This document shows, in pieces, positions 34,356 through 45,986 of a stretch of 64,000 nt of DNA. Both the position numbers and the translations under genes were made by a program. The stretch is from assembly GCF_001856665.1 (NCBI RefSeq), contig NZ_CP017781.1:310001-374000 (forward strand). Direction: 5' to 3'. Below the pieces are notes generated by a model. The model searched no databases and was not told the DNA's origin. It saw only the letters and a list, made by a program, of their open reading frames with translations. The DNA comes from Rhodobacter xanthinilyticus (lineage in GTDB: Bacteria; Pseudomonadota; Alphaproteobacteria; Rhodobacterales; Rhodobacteraceae). How positions within the stretch are numbered: position 1 is the first letter of the stretch; each line of letters begins with the position of its first letter.

Positions 34356-37067
34356 ATGCTGGGCCTCGGAACTCTCGCAAAAAAGGTCTTCGGAACCCCG
34401 AATGACCGCAAGGTGAAATCGGTGCGCCCCCTGGTCGCCAAGATCAACGCGCTCGAGCCGGAGTTCGAGAAACTCTCCGATGCCGGGATCATCGAGAAAA
34501 CCCGCGAGCTGCAAGGCCGCGCCCAAAGCGGCGAGAGCCTCGACGCGCTGCTCCCCGAGGCCTTCGCCAATTGCCGCGAGGCGGCGCGCCGCGCGCTCGG
34601 CCTGCGCGCCTTCGACACGCAGCTGATGGGCGGGATCTTCCTCCATCAGGGCAATATCGCCGAGATGAAGACGGGCGAGGGCAAGACCCTCGTCGCCACC
34701 TTCCCGGCCTATCTCAACGCGCTCGCCGGCAAGGGCGTGCATGTGGTCACCGTCAACGATTACCTCGCCAGCCGCGACGCGGAATGGATGAGCAAGGTCT
34801 ATGGCGCGCTCGGCCTGACCACCGGCGTCGTCGTGCCCTTCCAGCCCGATGAGCAAAAGCGCGTGGCCTATGCCGCCGACATCACCTACGCCACCAACAA
34901 CGAGCTCGGCTTCGACTACCTTCGCGACAACATGAAGGGCTCGGTCGAGGAGATGATGCAGCGCGGCCATTTCTTCGCCATCGTCGACGAGGTGGACAGC
35001 ATCCTGATCGACGAGGCGCGCACGCCCCTGATCATCTCGGGCCCCTCGCAGGACCGCTCCGAGCTCTACATCACGCTCGACAAATATATCCCCGAGCTCG
35101 CGCCCGAGCATTTCACCCTCGACGAAAAGGGCCGCAACGCGACCTATACCGAAGAGGGCAATGAATTCATCGAACGCCGTCTGCGCGAAGACGGCGTGCT
35201 GCCCGAGGGCCAGTCGCTCTACGACCCGGAAAGCACCACGATCGTCCACCACGTCACGCAGGCCCTGCGCGCCCACAAGCTCTTCCACAAGGATCAGAAC
35301 TATGTGGTGCAGGGCGGCGAGATCGTGCTGATCGACGAATTCACCGGCCGGATGATGAAGGGCCGCCGCCTCTCCGACGGGCTCCATCAGGCGATCGAGG
35401 CGAAAGAGGGCGTGCAGATCCAGCCCGAGAACGTCACGCTCGCCTCGGTCACCTTCCAGAACTACTTCCGCCTCTATGAAAAGCTCGGCGGCATGACCGG
35501 CACCGCCGCCACCGAGGCCGAGGAATTCGCCGAGATCTACAGCCTCGGCGTCGTCGAGGTGCCCACCAACCGCCCGGTGCAGCGCAAGGACGAACACGAC
35601 CGCGTCTACCGCACCGCGCGCGAGAAATACGCCGCCGTGATCGAGGCGATCAAGAAAGCCCATGAGAAGGGCCAGCCGATCCTCGTCGGCACCACCTCGA
35701 TCGAGAAATCCGAGATGCTCTCGGAGATGCTGAAGGCCGAGGGCATCCCCCATAACGTCCTCAACGCCCGCCAGCACGCGCAGGAAGCCCAGATCGTCGC
35801 CGATGCCGGCCGCCTCGGCGCGGTGACCATCGCCACCAACATGGCCGGCCGCGGCACCGATATCCAGCTCGGCGGCAATGTCGAGATGAAGGTGCTCGCC
35901 GAGCTCGCCGCCAACCCCGAGGCCGACCCCGACCAGGTGCGCGCGCGCATCGAGGCCGAACACGCCGAGGAGAAAAAGCGCGTGCTCGAGGCCGGCGGGC
36001 TCTTCGTTCTGGCCACCGAGCGCCACGAAAGCCGCCGCATCGACAACCAGCTGCGCGGCCGCTCGGGCCGTCAGGGCGACCCGGGGCGCTCGCTGTTCTT
36101 CCTCTCGCTCGAAGACGATCTGATGCGGATCTTCGGCTCCGACAAACTCGATTCGGTGCTCTCGAAGCTCGGCATGAAGGACGGCGAGGCGATCGTGCAC
36201 CCCTGGGTGAACAAATCGCTCGAACGCGCCCAGGCGAAGGTCGAGGGCCGCAACTTCGACATCCGCAAACAGCTTCTGAAATTCGACGATGTGATGAACG
36301 ATCAGCGCAAGGCGATCTTCAGCCAGCGCCGCGAGATCATGCAGGCCGAGGATATCGCCGAGATCGCGCAGGATATGCGCTATCAGGTGATCGACGATCT
36401 GGTCGATCAATATGCCCCGCCGAAAAGCTATGCTGATCAATGGGATGCCGCAGGCCTTCAGGCCGCGGTCCTCGCCGAGCTGAACGTCGATCTGCCGATC
36501 CCGGCCTGGGCGGCGGAAGAGGGCGTCGATCAGGACGCGCTGCGCGAGCGTATCGAGAAGGCGACCGATGCCTATATGGCCGAGAAGGCCGAGGGCTTTG
36601 GCGCGCCGACGATGCGGCTGATCGAGAAACAGGTGCTGCTGCAGACGATCGACACGAAATGGCGCGAGCACCTCGTCACGCTCGAGCATCTGCGCTCGGT
36701 CATCGGCTTCCGCGGCTATGCGCAGCGCGACCCGCTGTCGGAATACAAGACCGAGAGCTTCCAGCTCTTCGAGACGATGCTCGACGGGCTGCGCTCGGAG
36801 GTGACCAAACGTCTCGCCCAGATCCGCCCGCTGACCGAGGAAGAGCGCGCCGCGATCCTCGCCCAACAGGCCGGCCTCGCGCCGCCCGCGCCCGCCGAGC
36901 CCGGCACGGCCCCGGCGCCGGCCCCCGCCCCGGCGGCCCCCGAACCCGCCGCCGCGCGGCCGGGCTTCGACCCGAAAGACCCCTCGACCTGGGGCGAGCC
37001 CTCGCGCAATGATCCCTGCCCCTGTGGCTCGGGCGAGAAGTTCAAACACTGCCACGGCCGTCTCTGA
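34356..37067 (+). CDS. secA: Preprotein translocase ATPase SecA
   Basis: A 903-residue motor for Sec export. Walker A is [11 protein letters not shown] near residue 104, Walker B/DEAD lies in [13 protein letters not shown] near 212, and the helicase arginine region reads [13 protein letters not shown]. The C-terminus has a proline/alanine-rich linker and the SecB/zinc-binding tail [14 protein letters not shown]. The ATG at 34356 has GCGGAG upstream. The length is standard. The gene is divergent from ppiC and followed, after 200 bp, by an uncharacterised exported protein. Confidence 0.98.
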   Translation: MLGLGTLAKKVFGTPNDRKVKSVRPLVAKINALEPEFEKLSDAGIIEKTRELQGRAQSGESLDALLPEAFANCREAARRALGLRAFDTQLMGGIFLHQGNIAEMKTGEGKTLVATFPAYLNALAGKGVHVVTVNDYLASRDAEWMSKVYGALGLTTGVVVPFQPDEQKRVAYAADITYATNNELGFDYLRDNMKGSVEEMMQRGHFFAIVDEVDSILIDEARTPLIISGPSQDRSELYITLDKYIPELAPEHFTLDEKGRNATYTEEGNEFIERRLREDGVLPEGQSLYDPESTTIVHHVTQALRAHKLFHKDQNYVVQGGEIVLIDEFTGRMMKGRRLSDGLHQAIEAKEGVQIQPENVTLASVTFQNYFRLYEKLGGMTGTAATEAEEFAEIYSLGVVEVPTNRPVQRKDEHDRVYRTAREKYAAVIEAIKKAHEKGQPILVGTTSIEKSEMLSEMLKAEGIPHNVLNARQHAQEAQIVADAGRLGAVTIATNMAGRGTDIQLGGNVEMKVLAELAANPEADPDQVRARIEAEHAEEKKRVLEAGGLFVLATERHESRRIDNQLRGRSGRQGDPGRSLFFLSLEDDLMRIFGSDKLDSVLSKLGMKDGEAIVHPWVNKSLERAQAKVEGRNFDIRKQLLKFDDVMNDQRKAIFSQRREIMQAEDIAEIAQDMRYQVIDDLVDQYAPPKSYADQWDAAGLQAAVLAELNVDLPIPAWAAEEGVDQDALRERIEKATDAYMAEKAEGFGAPTMRLIEKQVLLQTIDTKWREHLVTLEHLRSVIGFRGYAQRDPLSEYKTESFQLFETMLDGLRSEVTKRLAQIRPLTEEERAAILAQQAGLAPPAPAEPGTAPAPAPAPAAPEPAAARPGFDPKDPSTWGEPSRNDPCPCGSGEKFKHCHGRL

Positions 37068-37269
37068 GACGATTGCGGCATGGACAAGGCGGCTCCGGGG
37101 GCGACCTCGGGGCCGCTTTCCATATCTGGAGTGTTTCCAACGCCTTGCCTCCCAGATCTGGGGCGGTGAAAAGGTTTAAAAAATGGAAACATTGCCACAA
37201 CCGGGTCATCGCTTTGCCCTTTTCCGCCCCTAGCCTTTGAAAAGACGAGGGATTCGGCTGGAGGCGGAG

Positions 37270-38205
37270 ATGAACAGGCAAACTCTGCGCAATGTGATGA
37301 TGGTCGGCGCGACGTTCCTGCTCGCCGCCGCGACGGGCCATGTGATGCAATCGGCCAATACGCTGGGCCCGGAACCCACCGCCGTGGCCGCCAATCCCCG
37401 CCTCGTGACGCTCGCCAATGTCACGCAACTCTCCGCCCGGATCGGCAGCACCGCCGAGCTCCCGAGCCTGCCCGCGCGCGCGATTGCCGCCGATGGCGGG
37501 GTCCGGCTCGCCGCGCTCACCGAGGCGCCGGAGGCGAGCTTCTCGCATTGTGATCCCGCGGCCCTGACGCTCACCCCGGCCCCCTCCGCGATGCTCGCCG
37601 TCGCGCTGCATGCGCCGTGCCGGGCCGGGCAGAGCGTGGAGATCGCGCAAGGCGCGCTGCGCTTTACCGCCACGCTGGATCCGCAGGGCGACTGGACGGG
37701 CACGATCCCCGCGCTCGCCGCGCGGGCCCGGCTCAGCGCGCGCCTCGGCCCCGACGAAACCCTCGAGGCCAGCGCCTCGGTCACCGGCCTCGAGGCGCTC
37801 AACCGGGTCGTTCTGGTCTGGCAGGGCGCCGCCGAGGCCGGGCTCAATATCTATGAATACGGCTCGGCCCATGGCGGCGCGGGCCATATCGCCGCCGACC
37901 GGCCGCGCACCCCCGAAACCGATCTCGGCGGCTATCTCACCGCGCTCGGCGACCGCCCCGAGGGCACTCATGCGCAGGTCTATACCGCCCCCGCCGGCAT
38001 GACCGATCAACGTTTCGAGCTCGAGGCGCGCGTCGATGCCGCGAGCTGCGGGCAGGATCTCGAGGCCGCCGTGACGCGCGTCCTCGCCGGCCGCACCGCC
38101 GGGCCCGAGACGCTCAGCCTCGCGCTGCCCGGCTGCGACGAGCCCGAAGGCGCGGTGCTGATGGAGCTGCCCGCCCTGCCGCTCTCGCTCGCCGCGGCGA
38201 ACTGA
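37270..38205 (+). CDS. Uncharacterised exported protein downstream of secA
   Basis: A 311-residue protein I cannot assign. It starts at the ATG at 37270, with GGCGGAG just upstream. The N-terminus is a signal or anchor (VMMVGATFLLAAATGHVMQ), so it is probably periplasmic or membrane-tethered. The remainder alternates beta-type segments with three cysteines near the ends (FSHCDPAA, HAPCRAGQ, LPGCDEPEG), possibly disulfide-forming. Similar genes beside secA are sometimes labelled 'translocase' in related genomes, but nothing in the sequence proves a link. Its stop is 3 nt from the convergent radC stop. Confidence 0.75.
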   Translation: MNRQTLRNVMMVGATFLLAAATGHVMQSANTLGPEPTAVAANPRLVTLANVTQLSARIGSTAELPSLPARAIAADGGVRLAALTEAPEASFSHCDPAALTLTPAPSAMLAVALHAPCRAGQSVEIAQGALRFTATLDPQGDWTGTIPALAARARLSARLGPDETLEASASVTGLEALNRVVLVWQGAAEAGLNIYEYGSAHGGAGHIAADRPRTPETDLGGYLTALGDRPEGTHAQVYTAPAGMTDQRFELEARVDAASCGQDLEAAVTRVLAGRTAGPETLSLALPGCDEPEGAVLMELPALPLSLAAAN

Positions 38206-38208
38206 GCC

Positions 38209-38976
38209 TCAGAGATACCCCTCCGCGCGGAAGCTCAGCTCCCGGCTCTTGCCGATGATCAGATGGTCGTGCAGCACGAGCCCCAGCGCCTCGCAAGCGG
38301 TCTGGATCTGCTCGGTCATCGCGAGATCGGCCGGCGAGGGCGTCGGGTCGCCCGAGGGGTGGTTGTGCACGAGGATCAGCGCCGAGGCATTCACCTCCAG
38401 CGCCCGCTTCACCACCTCGCGCGGATAAACCGGCACATGATCGACCGTCCCGCGCGCCTGCTCCTCATCGGCGATCAGGATGTTGCGCCGGTCGAGATAC
38501 AGCACGCGGAACTGCTCGGTCTCGCGATGCGCCATCGCCGTGTGGCAATATTCGAGCAACGCCGCCCAGGATGACAGCACCGGCCGGTGCAACACCTTCG
38601 CCCGCGCCAGCCGCTGCGCCGCCGCCTCGACGATCTTGAGCTCCTGCACCACCGCCTCGCCGACGCCCGTGACCTCCATCAGCCGCGCCGGCGGCGCCGA
38701 AACGACCCGCCCGAAATCGCCAAACACCTCGATCAGCCGATGCGCAAGCGGCTTCACATCCTGTCGCGGGATCGCGCGGAACAGCACCAGCTCCAACATC
38801 TCGTAATCGGGCAGCGCCTGCGCACCGCCCTCCATGAACCGCGCCCGCAGGCGCTTGCGATGATCGGCGATATAAGAGGGCAACCGCCCCGCCGGCATCA
38901 CCACCGGCACCGCTTCATCGGCATCGCCGAAGAGCGGCATCGGGGCTTCATGAAAGGCGGAATCGCGGGGTTTCAT
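38209..38976 (-). CDS. radC: RadC/JAB-domain protein
   Basis: A 255-residue RadC-family protein. An N-terminal helix-hairpin-helix part (VTGVGEAVVQELK) precedes the JAMM/MPN domain, whose metal site is HNHPSGDPTPSPAD near residue 205. The role is unsettled; the family's old assignment to DNA repair is not supported in E. coli. I chose the ATG at 38976, eight residues into the longest frame, because GGAGG lies 8 nt upstream while the outer ATG lacks a site. It is convergent with the secA-linked gene. Confidence 0.9.
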   Translation of the reverse strand: MKPRDSAFHEAPMPLFGDADEAVPVVMPAGRLPSYIADHRKRLRARFMEGGAQALPDYEMLELVLFRAIPRQDVKPLAHRLIEVFGDFGRVVSAPPARLMEVTGVGEAVVQELKIVEAAAQRLARAKVLHRPVLSSWAALLEYCHTAMAHRETEQFRVLYLDRRNILIADEEQARGTVDHVPVYPREVVKRALEVNASALILVHNHPSGDPTPSPADLAMTEQIQTACEALGLVLHDHLIIGKSRELSFRAEGYL

Positions 38977-39014
38977 CCCCCCAGCCTCCGTCAACATGGT
39001 GAAGAAAACGTTAA

Positions 39015-39043
39015 CGCTTCTTCTTGGCCCAAATACGCAAAAA
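39015..39043. repeat. 3'-end repeat, variant B copy 1 (after dnaJ)
   Basis: On the minus strand TTTTTGCGTATTTGG then GCCAAGAAGAAGCG follows the dnaJ terminator. It overlaps that terminator's T-tract. It matches the copies at 43011, 43041 and 59815. Confidence 0.7.
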
Positions 39044-39061
39044 CGGCGCCCGAAGGCGCCG
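39039..39061 (-). terminator. Intrinsic terminator of dnaKJ
   Basis: On the minus strand CGGCGCC, UUCG tetraloop and GGCGCCG followed by five Ts, 3 nt after the dnaJ stop. A very stable textbook hairpin. Confidence 0.92.
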
Positions 39062-39064
39062 CTC

Positions 39065-40216
39065 TCAACCTTTCATGCTTTCCCAGAAGCTCTTGACCTT
39101 CTTGAAGAACGTCGCCCCGACGGGGTTGTTCTCGGCCTCGATCTTCTCGAATTCGCGCAGGAGCTCCTTCTGCCGCGCAGTCAGGTTCACCGGGGTTTCC
39201 ACCGCCAGTTCGATCACCATATCGCCGACCGCCCCGCCGCGCAGCGCCGGCATCCCCTTGCCGCGCAGCCGCATCTGCCGCCCCGATTGCGACCCCGCCG
39301 GGATCTTCACCCGGCTGCGGCCGCCGTCGATCGTCGGCACCTCGACCTCGCCGCCGAGCGCGGCCGAGGCCATGCTGACCGGCACATGGCAATAGAGGCT
39401 GATCCCGTCACGCTGGAAGATCGCGTGCTCGCGCACCTCGATGAAGATGTAGAGATCGCCCGCCGGGCCGCCGCGCATGCCGGCCTCGCCCTCGCCCGCA
39501 AGCCGGATCCGGGTGCCGGTCTCGACGCCCGCGGGGATGTTGACCGAGAGCGTGCGCTCTTTCTCCACCCGCCCGGTGCCATGGCACGACCGGCAGGGGT
39601 TCTTCACCACTTGCCCCGCGCCCGCACAGGTCGGGCAGGTCCGCTCGACCGTGAAGAAACCGTTTTGCGCCCGCACCTTGCCAAGCCCCGAACAGGTCGG
39701 GCAGCTTTGCGGCTCCGCGCCGCCCTCGGCGCCGGTGCCGTTGCAGGAGCTGCATTGCGACGAGCCGGGCACGGTGATCGTCTTCTGCGCGCCCTTGTAG
39801 GCCTCCTCGAGGCTGATCCGCAGGTTGTAGCGCAGATCCGAGCCGCGTTGCGCGCGCGAACGCCCGCCGCCGCCGGGTCCGCGCCCGCCCATGAAATCGC
39901 CGAAGAGATCTTCGAACACATCCGAGAAGGCCGAGGCGAAATCGCCCTGCGCATAGCCGCCGCGCGGCCCGCCGCCGCCGCCCATGCCGCCCTCGAACGC
40001 CGCATGCCCATAAAGATCATAGGCCGCCTTCTTGTCGGCGTCCTTGAGCACGTCATAGGCCTCGTTCACTTCCTTGAACTGAGACTCGGCGTCGGGGTTG
40101 TCCTGGTTGCGGTCGGGGTGAAGCTCTTTCGCCTTGGTGCGATAGGCCTTCTTGATCTCGTCAGCCGAGGCGCCCTTGGCGATGCCGAGAACCTCGTAGA
40201 AGTCGCGTTTTGCCAT
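39065..40216 (-). CDS. dnaJ: Chaperone DnaJ (Hsp40)
   Basis: A 383-residue type I J-protein that stimulates DnaK ATPase and binds unfolded clients. The J-domain HPD is at residues 33-35, then a Gly/Phe-rich stretch ([18 protein letters not shown]), four zinc repeats ([32 protein letters not shown]) and C-terminal substrate domains. It follows dnaK by 67 bp with a GC hairpin in between, and is followed by an intrinsic terminator. Confidence 0.98.
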   Translation of the reverse strand: MAKRDFYEVLGIAKGASADEIKKAYRTKAKELHPDRNQDNPDAESQFKEVNEAYDVLKDADKKAAYDLYGHAAFEGGMGGGGGPRGGYAQGDFASAFSDVFEDLFGDFMGGRGPGGGGRSRAQRGSDLRYNLRISLEEAYKGAQKTITVPGSSQCSSCNGTGAEGGAEPQSCPTCSGLGKVRAQNGFFTVERTCPTCAGAGQVVKNPCRSCHGTGRVEKERTLSVNIPAGVETGTRIRLAGEGEAGMRGGPAGDLYIFIEVREHAIFQRDGISLYCHVPVSMASAALGGEVEVPTIDGGRSRVKIPAGSQSGRQMRLRGKGMPALRGGAVGDMVIELAVETPVNLTARQKELLREFEKIEAENNPVGATFFKKVKSFWESMKG

Positions 40217-40244
40217 TGCTGACCCCTTTCAGAGAACAGGGGAA

Positions 40245-40262
40245 CGGGCCCCAGGGGGCCCG
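40245..40262 (-). promoter_or_regulatory. GC-rich hairpin in the dnaK-dnaJ spacer
   Basis: CGGGCCCC and GGGGCCCG are separated by two bases. Read from dnaK, it is followed by TTCCCCTG rather than a U-tract, so it is more likely a processing or mRNA-stability stem, giving less dnaJ than dnaK, than a full terminator. Confidence 0.4.
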
Positions 40263-40283
40263 CTCCTCAGGTTCGCCATGCGC

Positions 40284-42194
<1,911 letters not shown>

Positions 42195-42366
42195 GTGTAT
42201 ACCTCTTCTTTGGCGATACGGCGGGGTGCGGGTCCAATCAGGCCCCCGACCCCTATCCCAGGGTTTCAATTCGGACCGCCAGGCTAGATGCTTTCGCGGC
42301 TTCCCGGCGTATATAAGGAGGGGCCGGAAGCCCTGCAAGAACCGTGCTCGAGGAAGATCGCAACAA

Positions 42367-43002
42367 ATGACAGAATCTGCCGATTGCCCGATTTCGCGCC
42401 CCGCGCCGCAGGAAATCCGCGGCTTTCTGCATTATCCGGGCTGGCTGAGCGGCGCCGAACAGGCGGCGATGGTCGCCGATCTGCGCGCGGTGGTGGCCGC
42501 CGCGCCGCTCTTTTCGCCGGTGACGCCCTCGGGGCGGCCGATGTCGGTGCGGATGACCTCGGCGGGGCGGTTTGGCTGGGTCTCCGACCGGCGCGGCTAC
42601 CGCTATGCCGAGACCCATCCCGCCGGCGCGCCCTGGCCCGCGATCCCGCAAAGCGTTCTCGCGGTGTGGGCGGCGGTCGCGCCCGAGGCCCGCGCGCCGG
42701 AATGCTGCCTCCTGAACTTCTACGGCGAGGGCGCGAAAATGGGCCTCCATCAGGACCGCGACGAGGCCGATTTCACCCAGCCCGTCGTCTCGATCTCGCT
42801 CGGCGATGACGCGCTCTTCCGCATCGGCAACGAAACCCGCGGCGGGTCGACGGCGAGCCTGTGGCTGCGCTCGGGCGACGTGCTGGTGATGGGCGGGCCC
42901 GCGCGGCTGCGCTATCACGGCGTCGACCGGATCGCGCCCGCGACCTCGCCGCTCCTGGCCCAAGGCGGGCGCATCAACCTGACGCTGCGCGTGGTGCGCT
43001 GA
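42367..43002 (+). CDS. alkB: AlkB-family 2-oxoglutarate/Fe(II) nucleic-acid dealkylase
   Basis: A 211-residue dioxygenase that oxidatively removes alkyl groups from DNA or RNA bases. The iron ligands are His128 and Asp130 (LHQDRDE) and His184 (RYHGVDR). The 2-oxoglutarate and substrate arginines are in [10 protein letters not shown] at the C-terminus, matching the RxNxTxR signature of the AlkB group proper. It is divergent from dnaK (172 bp) and convergent with an unrelated alkane-hydroxylase gene, with a long inverted repeat between. A TATATAAG box at 42310 may be part of its promoter. Confidence 0.92.
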   Translation: MTESADCPISRPAPQEIRGFLHYPGWLSGAEQAAMVADLRAVVAAAPLFSPVTPSGRPMSVRMTSAGRFGWVSDRRGYRYAETHPAGAPWPAIPQSVLAVWAAVAPEARAPECCLLNFYGEGAKMGLHQDRDEADFTQPVVSISLGDDALFRIGNETRGGSTASLWLRSGDVLVMGGPARLRYHGVDRIAPATSPLLAQGGRINLTLRVVR

Positions 43003-43010
43003 CGGATTTT

Positions 43011-43063
43011 GCGTATTTGGACCAAGAAGAAACCCACCCCGTTTCTTCTTGGCAAAAATACGC
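43011..43063. repeat. 3'-end repeat, variant B copies 2 and 3 as an inverted pair
   Basis: Arm 1 (43011-43033: GCGTATTTGG, ACCAAGAAGAAAC) and arm 2 (43041-43063) are 23-bp near-complements, 20 of 23 matching, with a 7-nt loop. It is preceded by four Ts and lies between convergent stops at 43002 and 43075. It would form a long hairpin in RNA from either strand. Confidence 0.8.
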
Positions 43064-43074
43064 ACTCCCAGGTC

Positions 43075-44217
43075 TCACACGGAGCCGCGCGGCATCGGGG
43101 TGGTGCCCGCCTTGTAGGGCGTCCAATCCTCGATATGGGGGTAATATTTCGCCCGCCAGGCCCGCACCCGTGGGTTCATCCGCCGCCGCCACAAAGGCGG
43201 CACCATCGCGAGCGCGGTCATCGCCGGGTAGCCAAACGGCAGCTGCGGCGCCTCCTCGGCGGAATAGGTCTGCAGGAGCGGGAAGCGCCGGTCGGGTTTG
43301 TAATGATGGTCGGAATGGCGCTGCAGGTTGATCAGGAGCCAGTTCGACGCCATGTGATCGGCGTTCCAGCTATGGCGCGGCAGGACATGTTCATAGCGCC
43401 CCTCGCCGAGATATTCGCGCGTCAGCCCGTAATGCTCGACGTAATTCGTCAGCTCGAGCTGCCAGACCGCGAAAAAGGCCTGGAGCAAGAAGAGCCCGAC
43501 CCCCGCCCAGCCGCCGACCGCGAGTGCCGCGCCGAGCGCCAGCCCCTGCAGCGCCGCGTAGCGCCAGAACGGGTTGGTGCGGTGCCACACCGGCCGCCCG
43601 GCGCGCGCCAGCATCCGCGCCTCCGCCCGCCAGGCCGAGCGCGGGCATTCGAACAGCACCCGCCAGAAGAACCGGTGAAACCCCTCGTTATAGCGCGCGG
43701 TGACCGCATCGCGCGGCGTGCCGACCCAGAGGTGATGGACAAGGAGATGCTCGGTGCGGAAATGCGAATAGAGCACGGTGGCGAGCAAGAGATCGCCGAG
43801 CCAGCGCTCGACCCGGGTGCGCTGATGCATCAGCTCATGGCTGTAGACGATGCCGATCGTGCCCGAGATCACGCCGACCCCGAAGAACAGCGCGACGATT
43901 TCGACCCCGCTCAGGTGATCGGTATGCGTCACCCACCAGATCACCCCATAGATCACCGCCGCCTGAATCGGGAACCAGATCAGCGTGATCAGCCGATACC
44001 AGAAGAGATCGGCGGTCGGCGTGTCGACATCGGGTTGATCCTCGTTGCGGCCGAGCACCCGGTCGAGGAGCGTCACCGACCACCACGCATAGGTCGGCAG
44101 CAGAAGCAGCGTCCAGCCCCCGAACCAGGCTTCCACCGCCGCGAGCGGCAGCGTGCCGAGCGAGACCCAGAAGGGCAGGGCGTGGCTCGGGCGGCGGATC
44201 TCTTCTCGGCTGGACAT
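43075..44217 (-). CDS. Alkane 1-monooxygenase-like membrane di-iron hydroxylase
   Basis: A 380-residue member of the membrane fatty-acid-desaturase/AlkB-hydroxylase family. The eight-histidine set is present: HELMHQ, HLLVHHLW and LQRHSDHH, plus NYVEHYG. Five or six membrane helices lie before about residue 270. Such enzymes hydroxylate terminal carbons of alkanes or related lipids and need rubredoxin and rubredoxin reductase, which are not in this window. Substrate is therefore unknown. The ATG at 44217 has GAGGTG upstream. Divergent spacing to mutY is absent; both are minus strand, 52 bp apart. Confidence 0.87.
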   Translation of the reverse strand: MSSREEIRRPSHALPFWVSLGTLPLAAVEAWFGGWTLLLLPTYAWWSVTLLDRVLGRNEDQPDVDTPTADLFWYRLITLIWFPIQAAVIYGVIWWVTHTDHLSGVEIVALFFGVGVISGTIGIVYSHELMHQRTRVERWLGDLLLATVLYSHFRTEHLLVHHLWVGTPRDAVTARYNEGFHRFFWRVLFECPRSAWRAEARMLARAGRPVWHRTNPFWRYAALQGLALGAALAVGGWAGVGLFLLQAFFAVWQLELTNYVEHYGLTREYLGEGRYEHVLPRHSWNADHMASNWLLINLQRHSDHHYKPDRRFPLLQTYSAEEAPQLPFGYPAMTALAMVPPLWRRRMNPRVRAWRAKYYPHIEDWTPYKAGTTPMPRGSV

Positions 44218-44269
44218 GGGCACCTCTGTGGCCTTTGGGCCATGATAGCCGCGCGCGCGCCCGCCGCAA

Positions 44270-45325
44270 TCACTCCGCTTGCGACGAAAGCGCGCCCTGC
44301 GCCGCATCCCAGACCTTGCGCATCAGCGTCGGCAGATCGGCGGGGCGGAACCCCGCGCGCGGGGTGGCGCCGGGCGGCGGGGCGGCGGGCTCGGCCACCA
44401 TCACCTGCAGCTCGAGGTGGAAATGCGTGAAGGTATGGCGCACGGCGGCGGGGGCGGCGCGCCAGTCGGCCGCGAAGGGCGGGCGGGGGGCGGGCGTCTC
44501 GGTCCAATCCGAGCCCGGAAAGCCGAGCGTGCCGCCCAGCAGCCCCTTCTCGGGGCGCCGCTCGAGCAACACCTCGCCCGCCGGCCCCACCGCCACATAG
44601 GCAAAGCCGCGCCGCGTGGGTTTCTCGGGTTTGGGCGCCTTGCGCGGCAGGGTCTCGGCGATCATCCGCCCCGCGCAGAACCCGGCCAGCGGGCAGAGCG
44701 CACAGGCGGGCTTGCGCGGCGTGCAGATCGTCGCGCCGAGATCCATCATCGCCTGTGCATGATCGCCGGGCCGTGCCGCGGGCGTGATCCGCCCGGCAAG
44801 CTCGGTCAGCCGCGGCTTCGCGCCCGGCAGCGGCGCCTCGACCGCCCAGAGCCGCGCCACCACCCGCTCGACATTGCCATCGACCACCACCGCGGGCCGG
44901 TCAAACGCGATCGCCGCCACCGCCGCCGCCGTGTAGGGCCCGATGCCGGGCAGCGCGCGCAGCCCCGCCTCGGTCTCGGGGAAGCGCCCGCCATGCTCGG
45001 CCGCCACCGCGCGGGCGCATTTCAGGAGATTGCGCGCCCGGGCGTAATAGCCAAGCCCCGCCCATTCGGCCATCACATCGCCATCCTCGGCCGCGGCCAG
45101 CGCCTCGACACTCGGCCAACGCTCTGTAAAGGCGCGAAAATATCCGCGCACCGCGGCGACGGTGGTTTGTTGCAACATCACCTCGGAGAGCCAGACGCGA
45201 TAGGGGTCGGGGCGCGCCCCCGCCGCCCGCTCGGCCGGCCCGATGCGCCACGGCATCACCCGCGCCGCCCCGTCATACCAGCGCAAAAGCGCCGCGCTCG
45301 CTGCGCTTTCGTCCCCGTCACGCAA
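44270..45325 (-). CDS. mutY: Adenine DNA glycosylase MutY
   Basis: A 351-residue base-excision enzyme removing A opposite 8-oxoG. The catalytic Glu is in SEVMLQQT, the helix-hairpin-helix is LPGIGPYTAAAV with the Asp in VVVDGNVERV, and the 4Fe-4S ligands are spaced C-x6-C-x2-C-x5-C (CTPRKPACALCPLAGFC). A C-terminal NUDIX-like 8-oxoG recognition domain follows (LLGGTLGFPG, HTFTHFHLELQVM). The start is a TTG at 45325 with GGAGG 8 nt upstream; no in-frame ATG competes. It is divergent from dciA across 100 bp. Confidence 0.95.
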   Translation of the reverse strand: MRDGDESAASAALLRWYDGAARVMPWRIGPAERAAGARPDPYRVWLSEVMLQQTTVAAVRGYFRAFTERWPSVEALAAAEDGDVMAEWAGLGYYARARNLLKCARAVAAEHGGRFPETEAGLRALPGIGPYTAAAVAAIAFDRPAVVVDGNVERVVARLWAVEAPLPGAKPRLTELAGRITPAARPGDHAQAMMDLGATICTPRKPACALCPLAGFCAGRMIAETLPRKAPKPEKPTRRGFAYVAVGPAGEVLLERRPEKGLLGGTLGFPGSDWTETPAPRPPFAADWRAAPAAVRHTFTHFHLELQVMVAEPAAPPPGATPRAGFRPADLPTLMRKVWDAAQGALSSQAE

Positions 45326-45425
45326 TCTTTATGCCTCCGTTTCGAGCTATGGGCTGGCAAAGCCCCCCATGCCGCATAAGATACGCGCCATAAGATAGGC
45401 CCGCCCCGAAGGAAAGACAGCCCGC

Positions 45426-45983
45426 ATGACCCCCGCCCCCCCCACCAAAGGCCCCGAGCGCCGCCCCGAGCGGCGGATGCGCGGCTTTGAGGCGGCGAGC
45501 GGGCTTTTGCGCGAGCGCATCCGTCAGGCCGGCGAGAGCCGCGGCTTTGCGGTCTCGAAACTGCTCACCCATTGGGCCGAGGTGGTCGGCGAGGAGATCG
45601 CGGCGCAAACCCGTCCGGTCAAGATCGGCTATTCGAAAACCGGGCTCGGCGCCACGCTGACGCTGCTCGCGCAAGGCGCCTCGGGGCCGATGTTGCAGAT
45701 GCAGCTCCCCACGATCCGCGAGCGCGTCAACGCCTGCTACGGCTATAACGCGATCTCGAAGGTGATCCTCACCCAGACCGCGCCGATCGGCTTTGCCGAG
45801 GGGCAGGCCGAGTTCACCCCCGCCCCCAAGGCCCCGAAACCGCCGCCCTCGCCCGAGCTCACCGCCCGCGCGCAGGCGAGCGTCGAGGGCGCCTCGGACC
45901 CGGGCCTGCGCGCCGCCCTCGAGCAGCTCGCACAAAACATCCTGACCCGGGCCGCGGCCCGCAGCGACACCAAGAAAGGCTGA
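45426..45983 (+). CDS. DciA/DUF721-family protein
   Basis: A 185-residue DUF721 protein. The conserved core is about residues 17-115 (RERIRQAGESRGFAVSKLLTHWAEVVGEEIAAQTRP), followed by a proline-rich linker. DciA-type members interact with and load the replicative helicase DnaB in bacteria without DnaC. It is read with dsbA (3-nt gap) and a CoA-transferase gene. Two 9-bp repeats CATAAGATA, 14 bp apart, lie in its promoter region at 45375 and 45389. Confidence 0.85.
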   Translation: MTPAPPTKGPERRPERRMRGFEAASGLLRERIRQAGESRGFAVSKLLTHWAEVVGEEIAAQTRPVKIGYSKTGLGATLTLLAQGASGPMLQMQLPTIRERVNACYGYNAISKVILTQTAPIGFAEGQAEFTPAPKAPKPPPSPELTARAQASVEGASDPGLRAALEQLAQNILTRAAARSDTKKG

Positions 45984-45986
45984 CAG

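Noticed and set aside
34023-37055. A 1010-codon open frame antisense to secA
   Set aside because: It has no ribosome site, low-complexity composition and lies fully opposite a confident gene. Long antisense frames are expected at this GC content.
42195-42366. Heat-shock or CIRCE element upstream of dnaK
   Set aside because: TTGAAA occurs but no matching -10 at proper spacing, and no CIRCE inverted repeat was found.
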